Below, piece by piece: positions 1 through 8,457 of a stretch of DNA of 46,667 nucleotides. Origin of the DNA: an uncultured Prevotella sp. (GTDB lineage: Bacteria; Bacteroidota; Bacteroidia; Bacteroidales; Bacteroidaceae); contig CAMQBR010000014.1 of the NCBI GenBank assembly GCA_946999045.1, positions 1 to 46,667 of the forward strand. Direction: 5' to 3'. Within the stretch, counting starts at the first letter, position 1, and the number at the start of each line of letters is the position of its first letter. The notes under the pieces were generated by a model, which was not told the DNA's origin, did no database searches, and saw only the letters and a program-made list of their open reading frames with translations. The position numbers and the translations under genes were made by a program.

Positions 1-43
1 CCAAAAAAAAAAGTGCAAGCCCAATACTATCAAGCTTGTTTAA

Positions 44-235
44 GGGCGGTTCTATAAATTACCACCGTAAAGTTTTTATATCAGTCTTTTTACGTTTTAT
101 CATCTTGTGAGACTCTTTTTGAGGTAATTTTGTTTGTGAGTGAAGGAGTATAGCGAGCTATACTATTGAACAAACAAGCAAATTGAACCAAAAATAATCT
201 CACAATCTGTCAAAGCTAATTTATAGTCCCACCCT
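44..235 (+). repeat. Family A palindromic repeat, full copy 1 (core flipped)
   Basis: About 192 bp. The left end reads GGGCGGTTCTATAAATTACC and the right end is its imperfect inverse. Internal inverted repeats lie at 105-120 (TTGTGAGACTCTTTTT) and 190-205. A near-perfect central hairpin, AGTATAGC-GA-GCTATACT, lies between them. Related full copies are at 36970-37163 and 41290-41509. Compared with those, the segment between the internal inverted repeats is in the opposite orientation here. No ORF is inside, so it looks like a non-autonomous, MITE-like or REP-like element. Confidence 0.85.
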
Positions 236-298
236 TAAACTATTACGGCGCAACCAACTTCCTATAAAAAAAGAAATAACAAAACATATATCATAAAA

Positions 299-337
299 AT
301 TTACTCACAACATACAGTGGTAATTTATAAAAGCAGC
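299..337 (+). repeat. Degenerate short family A element
   Basis: This stretch resembles the short element at 19967-20020: both share TTTACTCACAA, a CATAC/TATAC step and GTGGTAATTTATA, and both end in CAGCC. It has lost one end and lies just upstream of the murF-alr promoter. Confidence 0.55.
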
Positions 338-375
338 CATAAATTGCTATCATCTTAAGTTATCTTCTCAATATG

Positions 376-406
376 TTTGTCAAAAAACAGAAAAGCATTA
401 CCTTTG
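376..406 (+). promoter_or_regulatory. Promoter of murF-alr
   Basis: TTTG at 376-379, 19 bp, then TACCTTTG at 399-406 match the Bacteroidota -33/-7 consensus TTTG...TAnnTTTG. Transcription would start near 410, giving a leader of about 19 nt. Confidence 0.75.
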
Positions 407-428
407 CCACATCAAATTAACAAGAAGT

Positions 429-2903
429 ATGACTTATACGATTGAACAGGTAACAGCACTCATTGGTGCACGCCGTTATGGCAATAGTGAAGCTAAAATA
501 AGATTTCTTTTAACTGATAGCCGTTCACTATGTTTTCCAGAAGAAACTTTATTTTTCGCATTAGTGTCTAATCGCAACGATGGGCATTATTATATATCAG
601 AACTTTATCAGCGTGGTGTACGCAACTTTGTGGTATCTACCATACCCGTTGATTACGAACAGTTTTATCCAGATGCCAATTTCTTAGTAGTAGTAAATAC
701 ATGCAAAGCTCTGCAAAAGTTAGCTGAGCGTCATCGCCAAGAATTTAATATTCCAGTAGTAGGCATCACAGGGTCTAATGGTAAAACAATAGTAAAAGAG
801 TGGCTATACCAGTTACTTTCTCCTCAATACAATGTTACACGTTCGCCGCGTAGCTATAATTCTCAAATAGGAGTACCCCTCTCGGTATGGCTTCTTAATG
901 AAGAAACACAGGTAGGAGTATTTGAAGCAGGCATTAGTCAGCCTGGAGAAATGCGGGCATTACGTGATATGATACAGCCTACCATTGCTGTATTAACTAA
1001 CATAGGAGCTGCGCATCAAGAGAATTTTGCATCGAAAGAAGATAAATGCCGCGAAAAATTACAACTCTTTCAAGATGCACAACTCTTGGTTTATCCTGCA
1101 GACGACCCCATGATATGTACCTTAGTTAACCAACAAGCATACAAAGGTAAGAAGCTATATTGGTCGAAGAAGGATAAAAAAGCCCCTTTCTTTGTCAAGA
1201 ACATAGAAGTAAAGGCGGATATGACTACCGTTACTTACATTTATAACCTACACGAAGACTGGTTCTCTCTACCTTTTATAGACGAGGCCTCCATAGCCAA
1301 TGCCATAGAATGTGCCATTGTTGCGTTGCAATTAGGCATTACGCACGATGCTTTGGATGAGCGCATGCAACACCTCGAACCTATTGCCATGCGGCTGGAA
1401 GTAAAGCAAGGGCAGCACGGATGCACGTTGATTAACGATTCGTATAACTCAGATATAATTTCTTTAGACATAGCACTCGACTTTATGAATCGTCGTCCCG
1501 ACCATCAAGAACGCAGTCGTACGCTCATTATGAGCGACATCGACCAAAGTGGATGCGACTCACAGCAGCTCTATGCAAAGGTGTCTGATATGGCAAACAA
1601 ACGCCATATCTCTAAATTTATAGGTATAGGAACCCAACTTTGTACGCATCAAGCAGCCATACAGATACCACAACGCCATTTTTATGCTACGGTAGAAGAT
1701 TTTGTACATAGCCTTGTTTTTGCTTCATTGCACGATGAAGTAATCTTATTAAAAGGTGCACGTCGATTCGATTTCGACCAGTTAACTGAGCGATTAGTGA
1801 AGAAAGTGCATGAAACAATCTTAGAAGTGAATCTCAATTCTATTGTGGCAAATCTCAATGTTTACCGTTCTTATTTGAAGAAAAACACCAAATTAGTGTG
1901 CATGATAAAAGCCGATGCCTACGGAACAGGGGCTGTAGAGGTGGCTAAAACCTTACAAGATCACCGTGTAGACTATTTGGCTGTAGCAGTAGCCGATGAG
2001 GGCGTAACGCTTAGAAAAAATGGCATCACCGCCAATATCATGGTAATGAACCCAGAAATGAGTTCGTTTAAAACGCTTTTCGATTACGATTTAGAGCCAG
2101 AGGTGTACTCTTTTCGCTTGTTAGATGCACTGGTCAAAGCTGCCGAGAAAGAAGGTATCACTAATTACCCTGTCCATATCAAGTTAGATACGGGTATGCA
2201 TCGTTTGGGGTTTGAACCTAAAAAAGATATGGATGAGCTAATAAAGCGTTTGAAACATCAAAATGCTATTATCCCTCGTTCTGTATTTTCTCACTTTGCA
2301 GGGTCTGATAGCGACAACTTTGATGACTTCTCAGCACAACAGTTTGCATTATTCGATGCAGGCAGCAAGCAGTTGCAAGCGGCTTTCTCTCATAAAATAT
2401 TGCGCCATATAGACAACTCTGCAGGCATAGAACACTTTCCTGAACGCCAGTTGGATATGTGTCGATTGGGCTTAGGCTTGTATGGTATCAATCCTCGAAC
2501 CAACAAAGTTATTAATCAGGTGAGTACATTAAAAACAACCATCCTACAAAAACGCTTTGTAAAAGCAGGCGATACAGTGGGATATAGTCGTCGTGGAAAA
2601 ATAGAAAAAGACAGCTATATTGCTGCTATCCCTATTGGTTATGCCGACGGATTAGACCGCCGATTGGGTAATCGTCATGGATATTGCTTGGTAAATGGAC
2701 AACGAGCTTACTATGTTGGCAACATTTGTATGGATGTAGCCATGATAGACGTTACTGGTATTGATTGTGAAGAAGGCAATCAGGTAGAAATCTTTGGCGA
2801 GCATTTGCCCGTTACCATCCTCTCAGACATCATGCAAACCATCCCCTACGAGGTTCTAACAGGTGTTAGTAACAGGGTAAAGAGAGTATATTACCAAGAT
2901 TAA
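429..2903 (+). CDS. murF-alr: Bifunctional UDP-MurNAc-tripeptide:D-Ala-D-Ala ligase / alanine racemase
   Basis: An 824-aa fusion making and using D-alanine for peptidoglycan precursors in the cytoplasm. Residues 1 to about 455 are a Mur ligase: the ATP loop GITGSNGKT is at 112-120, followed by the NIGAAHQENF and NDSYNSD motifs of the central and C-terminal Mur ligase domains. From about 460 onward it is a PLP-dependent alanine racemase: the KADAYG motif carries the PLP lysine K494, followed by RLGLGLYG and VGYSRRG, which carries the likely catalytic tyrosine. Both halves look full length. Such fusions are known in Bacteroidota. The ATG at 429 is supported by the consensus promoter just upstream. 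A strong hairpin terminator follows 96 bp after the stop, so the gene is probably monocistronic. Confidence 0.96.
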   Translation: MTYTIEQVTALIGARRYGNSEAKIRFLLTDSRSLCFPEETLFFALVSNRNDGHYYISELYQRGVRNFVVSTIPVDYEQFYPDANFLVVVNTCKALQKLAERHRQEFNIPVVGITGSNGKTIVKEWLYQLLSPQYNVTRSPRSYNSQIGVPLSVWLLNEETQVGVFEAGISQPGEMRALRDMIQPTIAVLTNIGAAHQENFASKEDKCREKLQLFQDAQLLVYPADDPMICTLVNQQAYKGKKLYWSKKDKKAPFFVKNIEVKADMTTVTYIYNLHEDWFSLPFIDEASIANAIECAIVALQLGITHDALDERMQHLEPIAMRLEVKQGQHGCTLINDSYNSDIISLDIALDFMNRRPDHQERSRTLIMSDIDQSGCDSQQLYAKVSDMANKRHISKFIGIGTQLCTHQAAIQIPQRHFYATVEDFVHSLVFASLHDEVILLKGARRFDFDQLTERLVKKVHETILEVNLNSIVANLNVYRSYLKKNTKLVCMIKADAYGTGAVEVAKTLQDHRVDYLAVAVADEGVTLRKNGITANIMVMNPEMSSFKTLFDYDLEPEVYSFRLLDALVKAAEKEGITNYPVHIKLDTGMHRLGFEPKKDMDELIKRLKHQNAIIPRSVFSHFAGSDSDNFDDFSAQQFALFDAGSKQLQAAFSHKILRHIDNSAGIEHFPERQLDMCRLGLGLYGINPRTNKVINQVSTLKTTILQKRFVKAGDTVGYSRRGKIEKDSYIAAIPIGYADGLDRRLGNRHGYCLVNGQRAYYVGNICMDVAMIDVTGIDCEEGNQVEIFGEHLPVTILSDIMQTIPYEVLTGVSNRVKRVYYQD

Positions 2904-2998
2904 AAGGCTCTTTACGTTAAAGCTATACGCTTTACACTACAAGCCTTTACGCATTTAACGGAAAAACCATAAAAAAAAGAATTAATTCTATATGAAGC

Positions 2999-3025
2999 GG
3001 GCGGCATTACTGCCGCCCTTTTTAT
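2999..3025 (+). terminator. Rho-independent terminator after murF-alr
   Basis: The stem GGGCGGC (2999-3005) pairs with GCCGCCC (3012-3018) around a 6-nt loop. A T-rich tail follows on the plus strand. Confidence 0.85.
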
Positions 3026-3150
3026 ATTTGCCAACTTTTGATGTGAGCAATAAGCATATTGCCCTTGCATATAATATACCCATGCTTGTTCGCTATAAAA
3101 AAAAAGCACATACCCCTGCTTGTTCGTACCAATATCTATGTGCCCGTTAT

Positions 3151-4068
3151 TTATCCTTCCACTCTAACACACTTACATGTAGATTGTTCCAGCTTTCTTC
3201 TTACAATCATTCTTACATACGATTGTTCTGCCATATATGATGAACGAACCAAAGGAGCACTCTCTACATTGCAGAATCCCATGGCAAGGGCTTCAGATTT
3301 GTACATAGCAAATATGTCGGGATGAATATATTCCTGCACATCTAATTGCCTGGGCGAGGGCTGCAAATACTGCCCAATGGTTAACATTCTTCCACCAACC
3401 TCATACACATCTCTAATTGTCTGCAATACTTCGTCTTGCCTTTCGCCCAATCCTACCATGATACCAGTCTTGGTTAGAAAACCTGCAGTGGCTATTTCTT
3501 GGAGCACAGCCAAACTATTGCGATAAGTAGCTCTGCTGCGTACCGAGGGCGTTAGACGCTCTACGGTTTCTATGTTGTGCGCTACAATATCGGGTTGCGC
3601 ATTGAGAAGAGTTTGCAAACGAGCACCCCGATAATCAGGAATCAATACTTCTACAATGGTATTAGAACATAGGTTTCTAATCTCAGTAATGGTTTCAGCC
3701 CAATGCGCTGCCCCCTTATCTGGCAAATCATCACGATCCACCGATGTAATGACAGCGTGCTTTAAGTTCATAGCCTTTACTGCACGAGCTATTTTGATAG
3801 GTTCGTGTACATCAGGTGGCAACGGATAACCTGTTTGCGTAGCACAAAATCTACAAGCACGTGTACACCTATCTCCCAAAATCATAAATGTAGCCGTGCC
3901 ATGTTTCCAGCAATGCCCCTTGTTAGGGCACTTGCCACTGCTACAAATAGTGTGCAGCCCCTGCTGGGCGATGGTCGATTCTACCATACTAAATTTCTGT
4001 CCACCTTCTATTTTTGTATAAAGCCATCGTGGTTTCCTTAGTTTGGGCCTGTTATTATTTGCATCCAT
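3151..4068 (-). CDS. lipA: Lipoyl synthase
   Basis: A 305-aa radical-SAM enzyme that inserts two sulfurs into octanoyl groups carried on lipoyl domains, making the lipoyl cofactor in place. The auxiliary cluster cysteines are C42, C47 and C53 in ICSSGKCPNKGHC. The SAM-cluster cysteines are C68, C72 and C75 in CTRACRFC. The C-terminal RSSYMAE motif supplies the usual conserved serine region. A lipoyl client (GcvH), a lipoyl dehydrogenase and a lipoate ligase lie about 35 kb away at 37205-44435. No lipB (octanoyltransferase) is in the window. The gene faces murF-alr and is divergent from lon. Confidence 0.95.
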   Translation of the reverse strand: MDANNNRPKLRKPRWLYTKIEGGQKFSMVESTIAQQGLHTICSSGKCPNKGHCWKHGTATFMILGDRCTRACRFCATQTGYPLPPDVHEPIKIARAVKAMNLKHAVITSVDRDDLPDKGAAHWAETITEIRNLCSNTIVEVLIPDYRGARLQTLLNAQPDIVAHNIETVERLTPSVRSRATYRNSLAVLQEIATAGFLTKTGIMVGLGERQDEVLQTIRDVYEVGGRMLTIGQYLQPSPRQLDVQEYIHPDIFAMYKSEALAMGFCNVESAPLVRSSYMAEQSYVRMIVRRKLEQSTCKCVRVEG

Positions 4069-4109
4069 GTCTCTATTATCTTTTGTAGATTTAAGTTTTA
4101 TAGGTACTA

Positions 4110-4117
4110 CAAAATTA
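4110..4117 (-). promoter_or_regulatory. -7 box upstream of lipA
   Basis: The minus strand reads TAATTTTG, a match to TAnnTTTG, 42 bp upstream of the lipA ATG. No good -33 TTTG was found at 19-20 bp spacing. Confidence 0.45.
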
Positions 4118-4721
4118 CAAATAAAAATTGTAAAAGTAATACAATATAGCTATAAACTATTTCTGAATATTCATTAATAGCCTACTTCTTTTCTACATAT
4201 TCTATCATCCGAATATCACGTATTTTGTCCTAAAAAATGACAATAAAAACCCCATTTTTATTTTTGTAAAATAGAAATATATATATACTAAAACCAATGC
4301 AAAACCAATGTAACGTAGCTACTTTTTAGCAACATTTTTATAAAACCATTTAGTTAGCAATGTAATCTTCATTACTTTGCATTACTAACTACTGCAAATA
4401 ATACGATTAAAGCACGAAGATAAATGTAAAATAAAGCCTTCTGCTGTGTGATAAACAGCTTCATATTGACGATAAAATCCTGTCGTAAATTCGTAATACC
4501 TTGATATAAAAACAGTTGATAAATATCATAGCTTTTGCTATATTTTTAGCGAAAAGTTAGACAAATAAAAATATAGAAAATATGAGAAGGGCGTTGTAAA
4601 GATTTTTTGTAAAACAAATAAGGCTAATAGGCAAATAGGACTCCTAAGCCTAATAATACAAATAAGGCTAACTTATCAATAAATAGTGCAGTTAGCAAAG
4701 GATAATTTCAATAAAATATCG
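4118..4721. other. Long AT-rich lipA-lon intergenic region
   Basis: About 600 bp with no credible gene. The sequence ACAAATAAGGCTAA occurs twice, at 4614-4627 and 4658-4671, 51 bp or more upstream of the lon -7 box. The palindrome TAGGACTCCTA lies between the copies. They could be an operator for lon, but nothing else supports that. Confidence 0.5.
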
Positions 4722-4729
4722 TAACTTTG
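4722..4729 (+). promoter_or_regulatory. -7 box of lon
   Basis: TAACTTTG matches TAnnTTTG. It would give a start near 4733 and a leader of about 20 nt. No consensus -33 element is visible. Confidence 0.6.
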
Positions 4730-4752
4730 CAAATTGATAATAAAAAGTAAAT

Positions 4753-7203
4753 ATGAGCAAGAAAAACAATGCATCTATACAGATGATTGCAGATTACGAA
4801 GGAGACATCTCCAAACTCTTCAATGTACAAATAGAAGGCGAAGTGCCAATATTGGCTACTCGCAACATGGTAATGTTTCCAGGCGTTCTTTGTCCTATAT
4901 TGATAGGACGAGAAAGCAGTCTTAAACTCATCGAGGAAGCTAAGCAACAACAAGATACAATATTTGCCATCTTCTGTCAGAAAAATGAAAATGAAGATGA
5001 GCCAAAAGAAAAAGACTTGTACCGCTATGGCGTATATGCACGTTTGGTACGTATCTTAGAAATACCAGGACACGAGCATAACATTACTGCTATAGTGCAG
5101 GCTTTGGGGCGTTGTCAGTTGAAAAGTGTAACCACCGAAGAACCCTTCTTGAAAGGCATTACTTCGCTGGCTTCTGAAGAACTGCCTGAACTAGACGATT
5201 CTGAATACCATACAGCAGCTGATGACCTTCGCAAACAAACCATAGCCTACATAAAAGAAAACGATGATATACCCGATGAGGCACAGTTTGCTTTGACCAA
5301 CATTCAGAACGATATACTGAGCATTAATTATATGTGTACCAATATGCCATTTTCTATCAAAGATAAGATGAGCATGTTGGAGGCTAACTCCATGATTAAG
5401 CGTATCATGATTTCATTGAAGACGCTTAACAAAGAAATGCAATTGTTGGAGTTGAAGAAAAACATACGCAGCAAAACTCGTGAAGATTTGGACGAGCAGC
5501 AGCGTGAATACTTTTTGCAACAACAAATAAAAAACATTAAAGAAGAGTTGGGCAAAGGCGAAGGTGCGCCCGAACGCAAGGAGCTGGAGGAAAAGGCTAA
5601 GAAGAAAAAGTGGGGAAAAGAGGTGAAAAGTACTTTTGAAAAGGAACTCGACAAACTTGATTTGCTCAACCCACAGAGTCCTGAATATAGCGTTCAACTT
5701 ACTTATCTGCAAACTTTGGTAGGTTTGCCATGGGGCGAATACACCAAAGACAACCTCGACTTAAAGCGTGCTGCTCGAACCTTAGACCGCGACCATTATG
5801 GCATGGAAAAGGTAAAAGAGCGCATTTTAGAGTATATGGCAGTACTGAAGTTGCGTGGTAACTTAAAGTCGCCAATCCTTTGTCTGTATGGCCCTCCTGG
5901 AGTAGGAAAAACCAGTTTAGGCAAGAGCATAGCATCGGCATTAAAGCGTAAGTATGTTCGTATCTCTTTGGGTGGCGTACACGACGAATCAGAGATACGC
6001 GGACACCGTCGTACCTATATAGGTGCCATGCCCGGACGTATCATCAAGAGCATACAAAAGGCAGGTTCGTCTAACCCTGTCTTCATCCTTGACGAAATAG
6101 ACAAGGTTACGCAAAACACCATTAACGGAGATCCGTCGTCGGCATTGCTTGAGGTATTAGACCCCGAACAAAACAATGCTTTCCACGATAACTACCTTGA
6201 TGTAGATTACGACTTGTCGCAAGTAATGTTTATTGCTACGGCAAATGACCTTAACACCATACCACGTCCATTGTTAGACCGTATGGAGATAATAGAGGTG
6301 AGTGGCTATATCACAGAAGAAAAGATAGAAATAGCTAAACGCCATTTGGTTCCACGAGAACAGAAAAATACGGGTTTATACGAATACGAACCAAAAATTA
6401 AGTTTAGTAAATCTGCTTTAGAACACATTATAGAGCAGTATACACGTGAGAGTGGTGTGCGACAATTAGAAAAGCAGATAAATAAGGCATTGCGTAAGTT
6501 GGCTTATAACAAAGCCATGAACGACGAATTGCAGTATACCGACATCACGCCCGATAAGTTGGAAGGATTATTAGGCAAGCCTCCTTTCTATCGCAGTATC
6601 TATCAAGGCAACGACTATGCTGGTGTGGTAACAGGCTTGGCATGGACCAGTGTGGGTGGCGAAATATTGTTTATAGAAACCTCTTTGAGCAAAGGCAAGG
6701 CTGGAAAGTTAACCTTAACAGGTAACTTGGGCGATGTAATGAAAGAGTCGGCAGTGATAGCTTTGGAATATGTAAAGGCTCACATCGATGCTCTGGGGGT
6801 AGATTATCGTATTTTTGAACAATGGAATATTCACATCCATGTGCCTGAAGGGGCTACACCAAAAGATGGTCCGTCGGCAGGTATCACCATTGCTACGTCT
6901 ATTGCGTCAGCCATTACACAGCGTAAAGTTCGCAAGAATATGGCAATGACGGGTGAGATAACCTTGCGTGGAAAAGTTCTGCCTGTGGGTGGTATCAAAG
7001 AAAAAATATTGGCAGCCAAGCGTGCAGGCATTACAGATATTGTAATGTGTAAGGAGAACAAAAAGGATATAGAAGAGATTCCTGATAAATATCTTAAGGG
7101 GGTATCATTCCATTATGTAGAAAACGTACAAGAAGTATGGAACTTTGCCTTGACAGATGAAAAGGTGGAACACCCCATTCAATTCATAATTCATAACACA
7201 TAA
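4753..7203 (+). CDS. lon: ATP-dependent protease Lon
   Basis: An 816-aa cytoplasmic AAA+ serine protease that degrades misfolded and regulatory proteins. It has an N-terminal substrate-binding domain (about 30-235), a coiled-coil linker, and an AAA+ module with Walker A GPPGVGKT at 380-387 and the Walker B region FILDEID. The C-terminal protease domain has catalytic Ser708 in DGPSAG and Lys751 in GGIKEK, with the same 43-residue spacing as in E. coli Lon. The end of the reading frame (about 7170-7203, IQFIIHNT) runs into AATTCATAATTCAT-type simple sequence, so the last few residues may be recent additions. It stands alone with its own -7 box. Confidence 0.97.
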   Translation: MSKKNNASIQMIADYEGDISKLFNVQIEGEVPILATRNMVMFPGVLCPILIGRESSLKLIEEAKQQQDTIFAIFCQKNENEDEPKEKDLYRYGVYARLVRILEIPGHEHNITAIVQALGRCQLKSVTTEEPFLKGITSLASEELPELDDSEYHTAADDLRKQTIAYIKENDDIPDEAQFALTNIQNDILSINYMCTNMPFSIKDKMSMLEANSMIKRIMISLKTLNKEMQLLELKKNIRSKTREDLDEQQREYFLQQQIKNIKEELGKGEGAPERKELEEKAKKKKWGKEVKSTFEKELDKLDLLNPQSPEYSVQLTYLQTLVGLPWGEYTKDNLDLKRAARTLDRDHYGMEKVKERILEYMAVLKLRGNLKSPILCLYGPPGVGKTSLGKSIASALKRKYVRISLGGVHDESEIRGHRRTYIGAMPGRIIKSIQKAGSSNPVFILDEIDKVTQNTINGDPSSALLEVLDPEQNNAFHDNYLDVDYDLSQVMFIATANDLNTIPRPLLDRMEIIEVSGYITEEKIEIAKRHLVPREQKNTGLYEYEPKIKFSKSALEHIIEQYTRESGVRQLEKQINKALRKLAYNKAMNDELQYTDITPDKLEGLLGKPPFYRSIYQGNDYAGVVTGLAWTSVGGEILFIETSLSKGKAGKLTLTGNLGDVMKESAVIALEYVKAHIDALGVDYRIFEQWNIHIHVPEGATPKDGPSAGITIATSIASAITQRKVRKNMAMTGEITLRGKVLPVGGIKEKILAAKRAGITDIVMCKENKKDIEEIPDKYLKGVSFHYVENVQEVWNFALTDEKVEHPIQFIIHNT

Positions 7204-7279
7204 TTGTACAATCTACAATCTACAAATCACAATTCATACTTCACAATAGCCATTCCAGCTTATGCAAGGTTTTGTTAAT

Positions 7280-7322
7280 TGTGAATAAAGAATAAAGAAT
7301 TATGAATTTAAATTTATTCACA
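7280..7322 (+). promoter_or_regulatory. Hairpin covering the tgt translation start
   Basis: TGTGAATAAA (7280-7289) is the exact inverse of TTTATTCACA (7313-7322). The 3' arm includes the A of the tgt ATG, so the structure could hide the start in mRNA. The lon-tgt gap also holds AT-rich repetitive sequence, so it may be incidental. Confidence 0.35.
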
Positions 7323-8449
7323 TGACATTTGAACTTCAACATACAGACGCTGCATCGGATGCACGAGCGGGACTCATCACTACCTACCATGGACAAATAA
7401 AGACACCTATCTTTATGCCTGTGGGAACGGTTGGCACAGTAAAGGCGGTGCATTTTAGCGAACTGAAACAGCAGATAAATGCACAAATCATTCTGGGTAA
7501 CACCTATCATTTATACCTCAGACCAGGCTTAGATATACTACAAGCAGCAGGCGGACTACATAAGTTTAATGGTTGGGACAGGCCTATTCTTACTGATTCG
7601 GGTGGCTTTCAAGTGTTCTCGTTGACGGGTATTCGCAAACTAACCAATGAGGGATGCGAGTTCAGATCGCATATTGATGGTTCAAAACATTTCTTTACAC
7701 CAGAGAGTGTCATGGATACAGAGCGTAAGATTGGTGCAGATATTATGATGGCATTTGATGAATGCCCTCCTGGCGACTGCGATTACCAATATGCCCGAAA
7801 GAGCCTAAGCATGACACATCATTGGTTAGACAGATGTATGAAACGTTTTAGCGAAACCAAACCTCTGTATGGCTATCAGCAAAGTTTGTTTCCTATTGTT
7901 CAAGGAGCTGCTTACAAAGACCTGCGTGAGGAATCAGCAAAATACATTGCAGATAAAGGTGCTGACGGAAACGCTATTGGAGGTTTGGCTGTAGGTGAGC
8001 CAACAGCAGTGATGTACGAAATGATAGAGCTGGTAAATGGTATATTGCCGAAGGATAAACCTCGATACCTCATGGGAGTAGGTACACCGCAAAATATCCT
8101 CGAAGGAATAGAACGAGGAGTGGATATGTTCGATTGTGTAATGCCAACACGTAATGGTCGGAACGCTATGTTGTTTACATACAACGGCACCATGAACATG
8201 AAAAATAAAAAGTGGGAAGATGATTTTACACCTATCGACCCTAATGGATGCGATACCGACAAATTATGCTCAAAGGCATATCTACACCATTTGTTTAAAG
8301 CACAGGAGTATTTGGCTTTGCAAATAGCATCTATTCATAATTTGGCATTCTATCTTAGATTGGTTACCGATGCACGTGAGCACATCTTTAAAGGCGACTT
8401 TGTAAGCTGGAAACGTAGCATCATAGATCAGTTGGGACGAAGAATATAA
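7322..8449 (+). CDS. tgt: Queuine/preQ1 tRNA-ribosyltransferase
   Basis: A 375-aa TIM-barrel enzyme that exchanges guanine-34 for preQ1 in tRNAs with GUN anticodons, the last shared step toward queuosine. Asp92 in DSGGFQVFS and the nucleophile Asp271 in FDCVMPTRNGRNA are present, as are GGLAVGE and the C-terminal SIHN. The usual CxCx2C...H zinc site is altered: the aligned positions are N308, C310, D313 and H339, with an extra C316. The downstream permease begins 8 bp after the stop, so the two genes are probably co-transcribed. A hairpin overlaps the start codon. Confidence 0.95.
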   Translation: MTFELQHTDAASDARAGLITTYHGQIKTPIFMPVGTVGTVKAVHFSELKQQINAQIILGNTYHLYLRPGLDILQAAGGLHKFNGWDRPILTDSGGFQVFSLTGIRKLTNEGCEFRSHIDGSKHFFTPESVMDTERKIGADIMMAFDECPPGDCDYQYARKSLSMTHHWLDRCMKRFSETKPLYGYQQSLFPIVQGAAYKDLREESAKYIADKGADGNAIGGLAVGEPTAVMYEMIELVNGILPKDKPRYLMGVGTPQNILEGIERGVDMFDCVMPTRNGRNAMLFTYNGTMNMKNKKWEDDFTPIDPNGCDTDKLCSKAYLHHLFKAQEYLALQIASIHNLAFYLRLVTDAREHIFKGDFVSWKRSIIDQLGRRI

Positions 8450-8457
8450 AATTGTAC

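Noticed and set aside
4753..7203. Several antisense open frames within lon (for example 5328-5669 and 5413-5712)
   Set aside because: They are shadows of the coiled-coil coding region, with no motifs or promoters.
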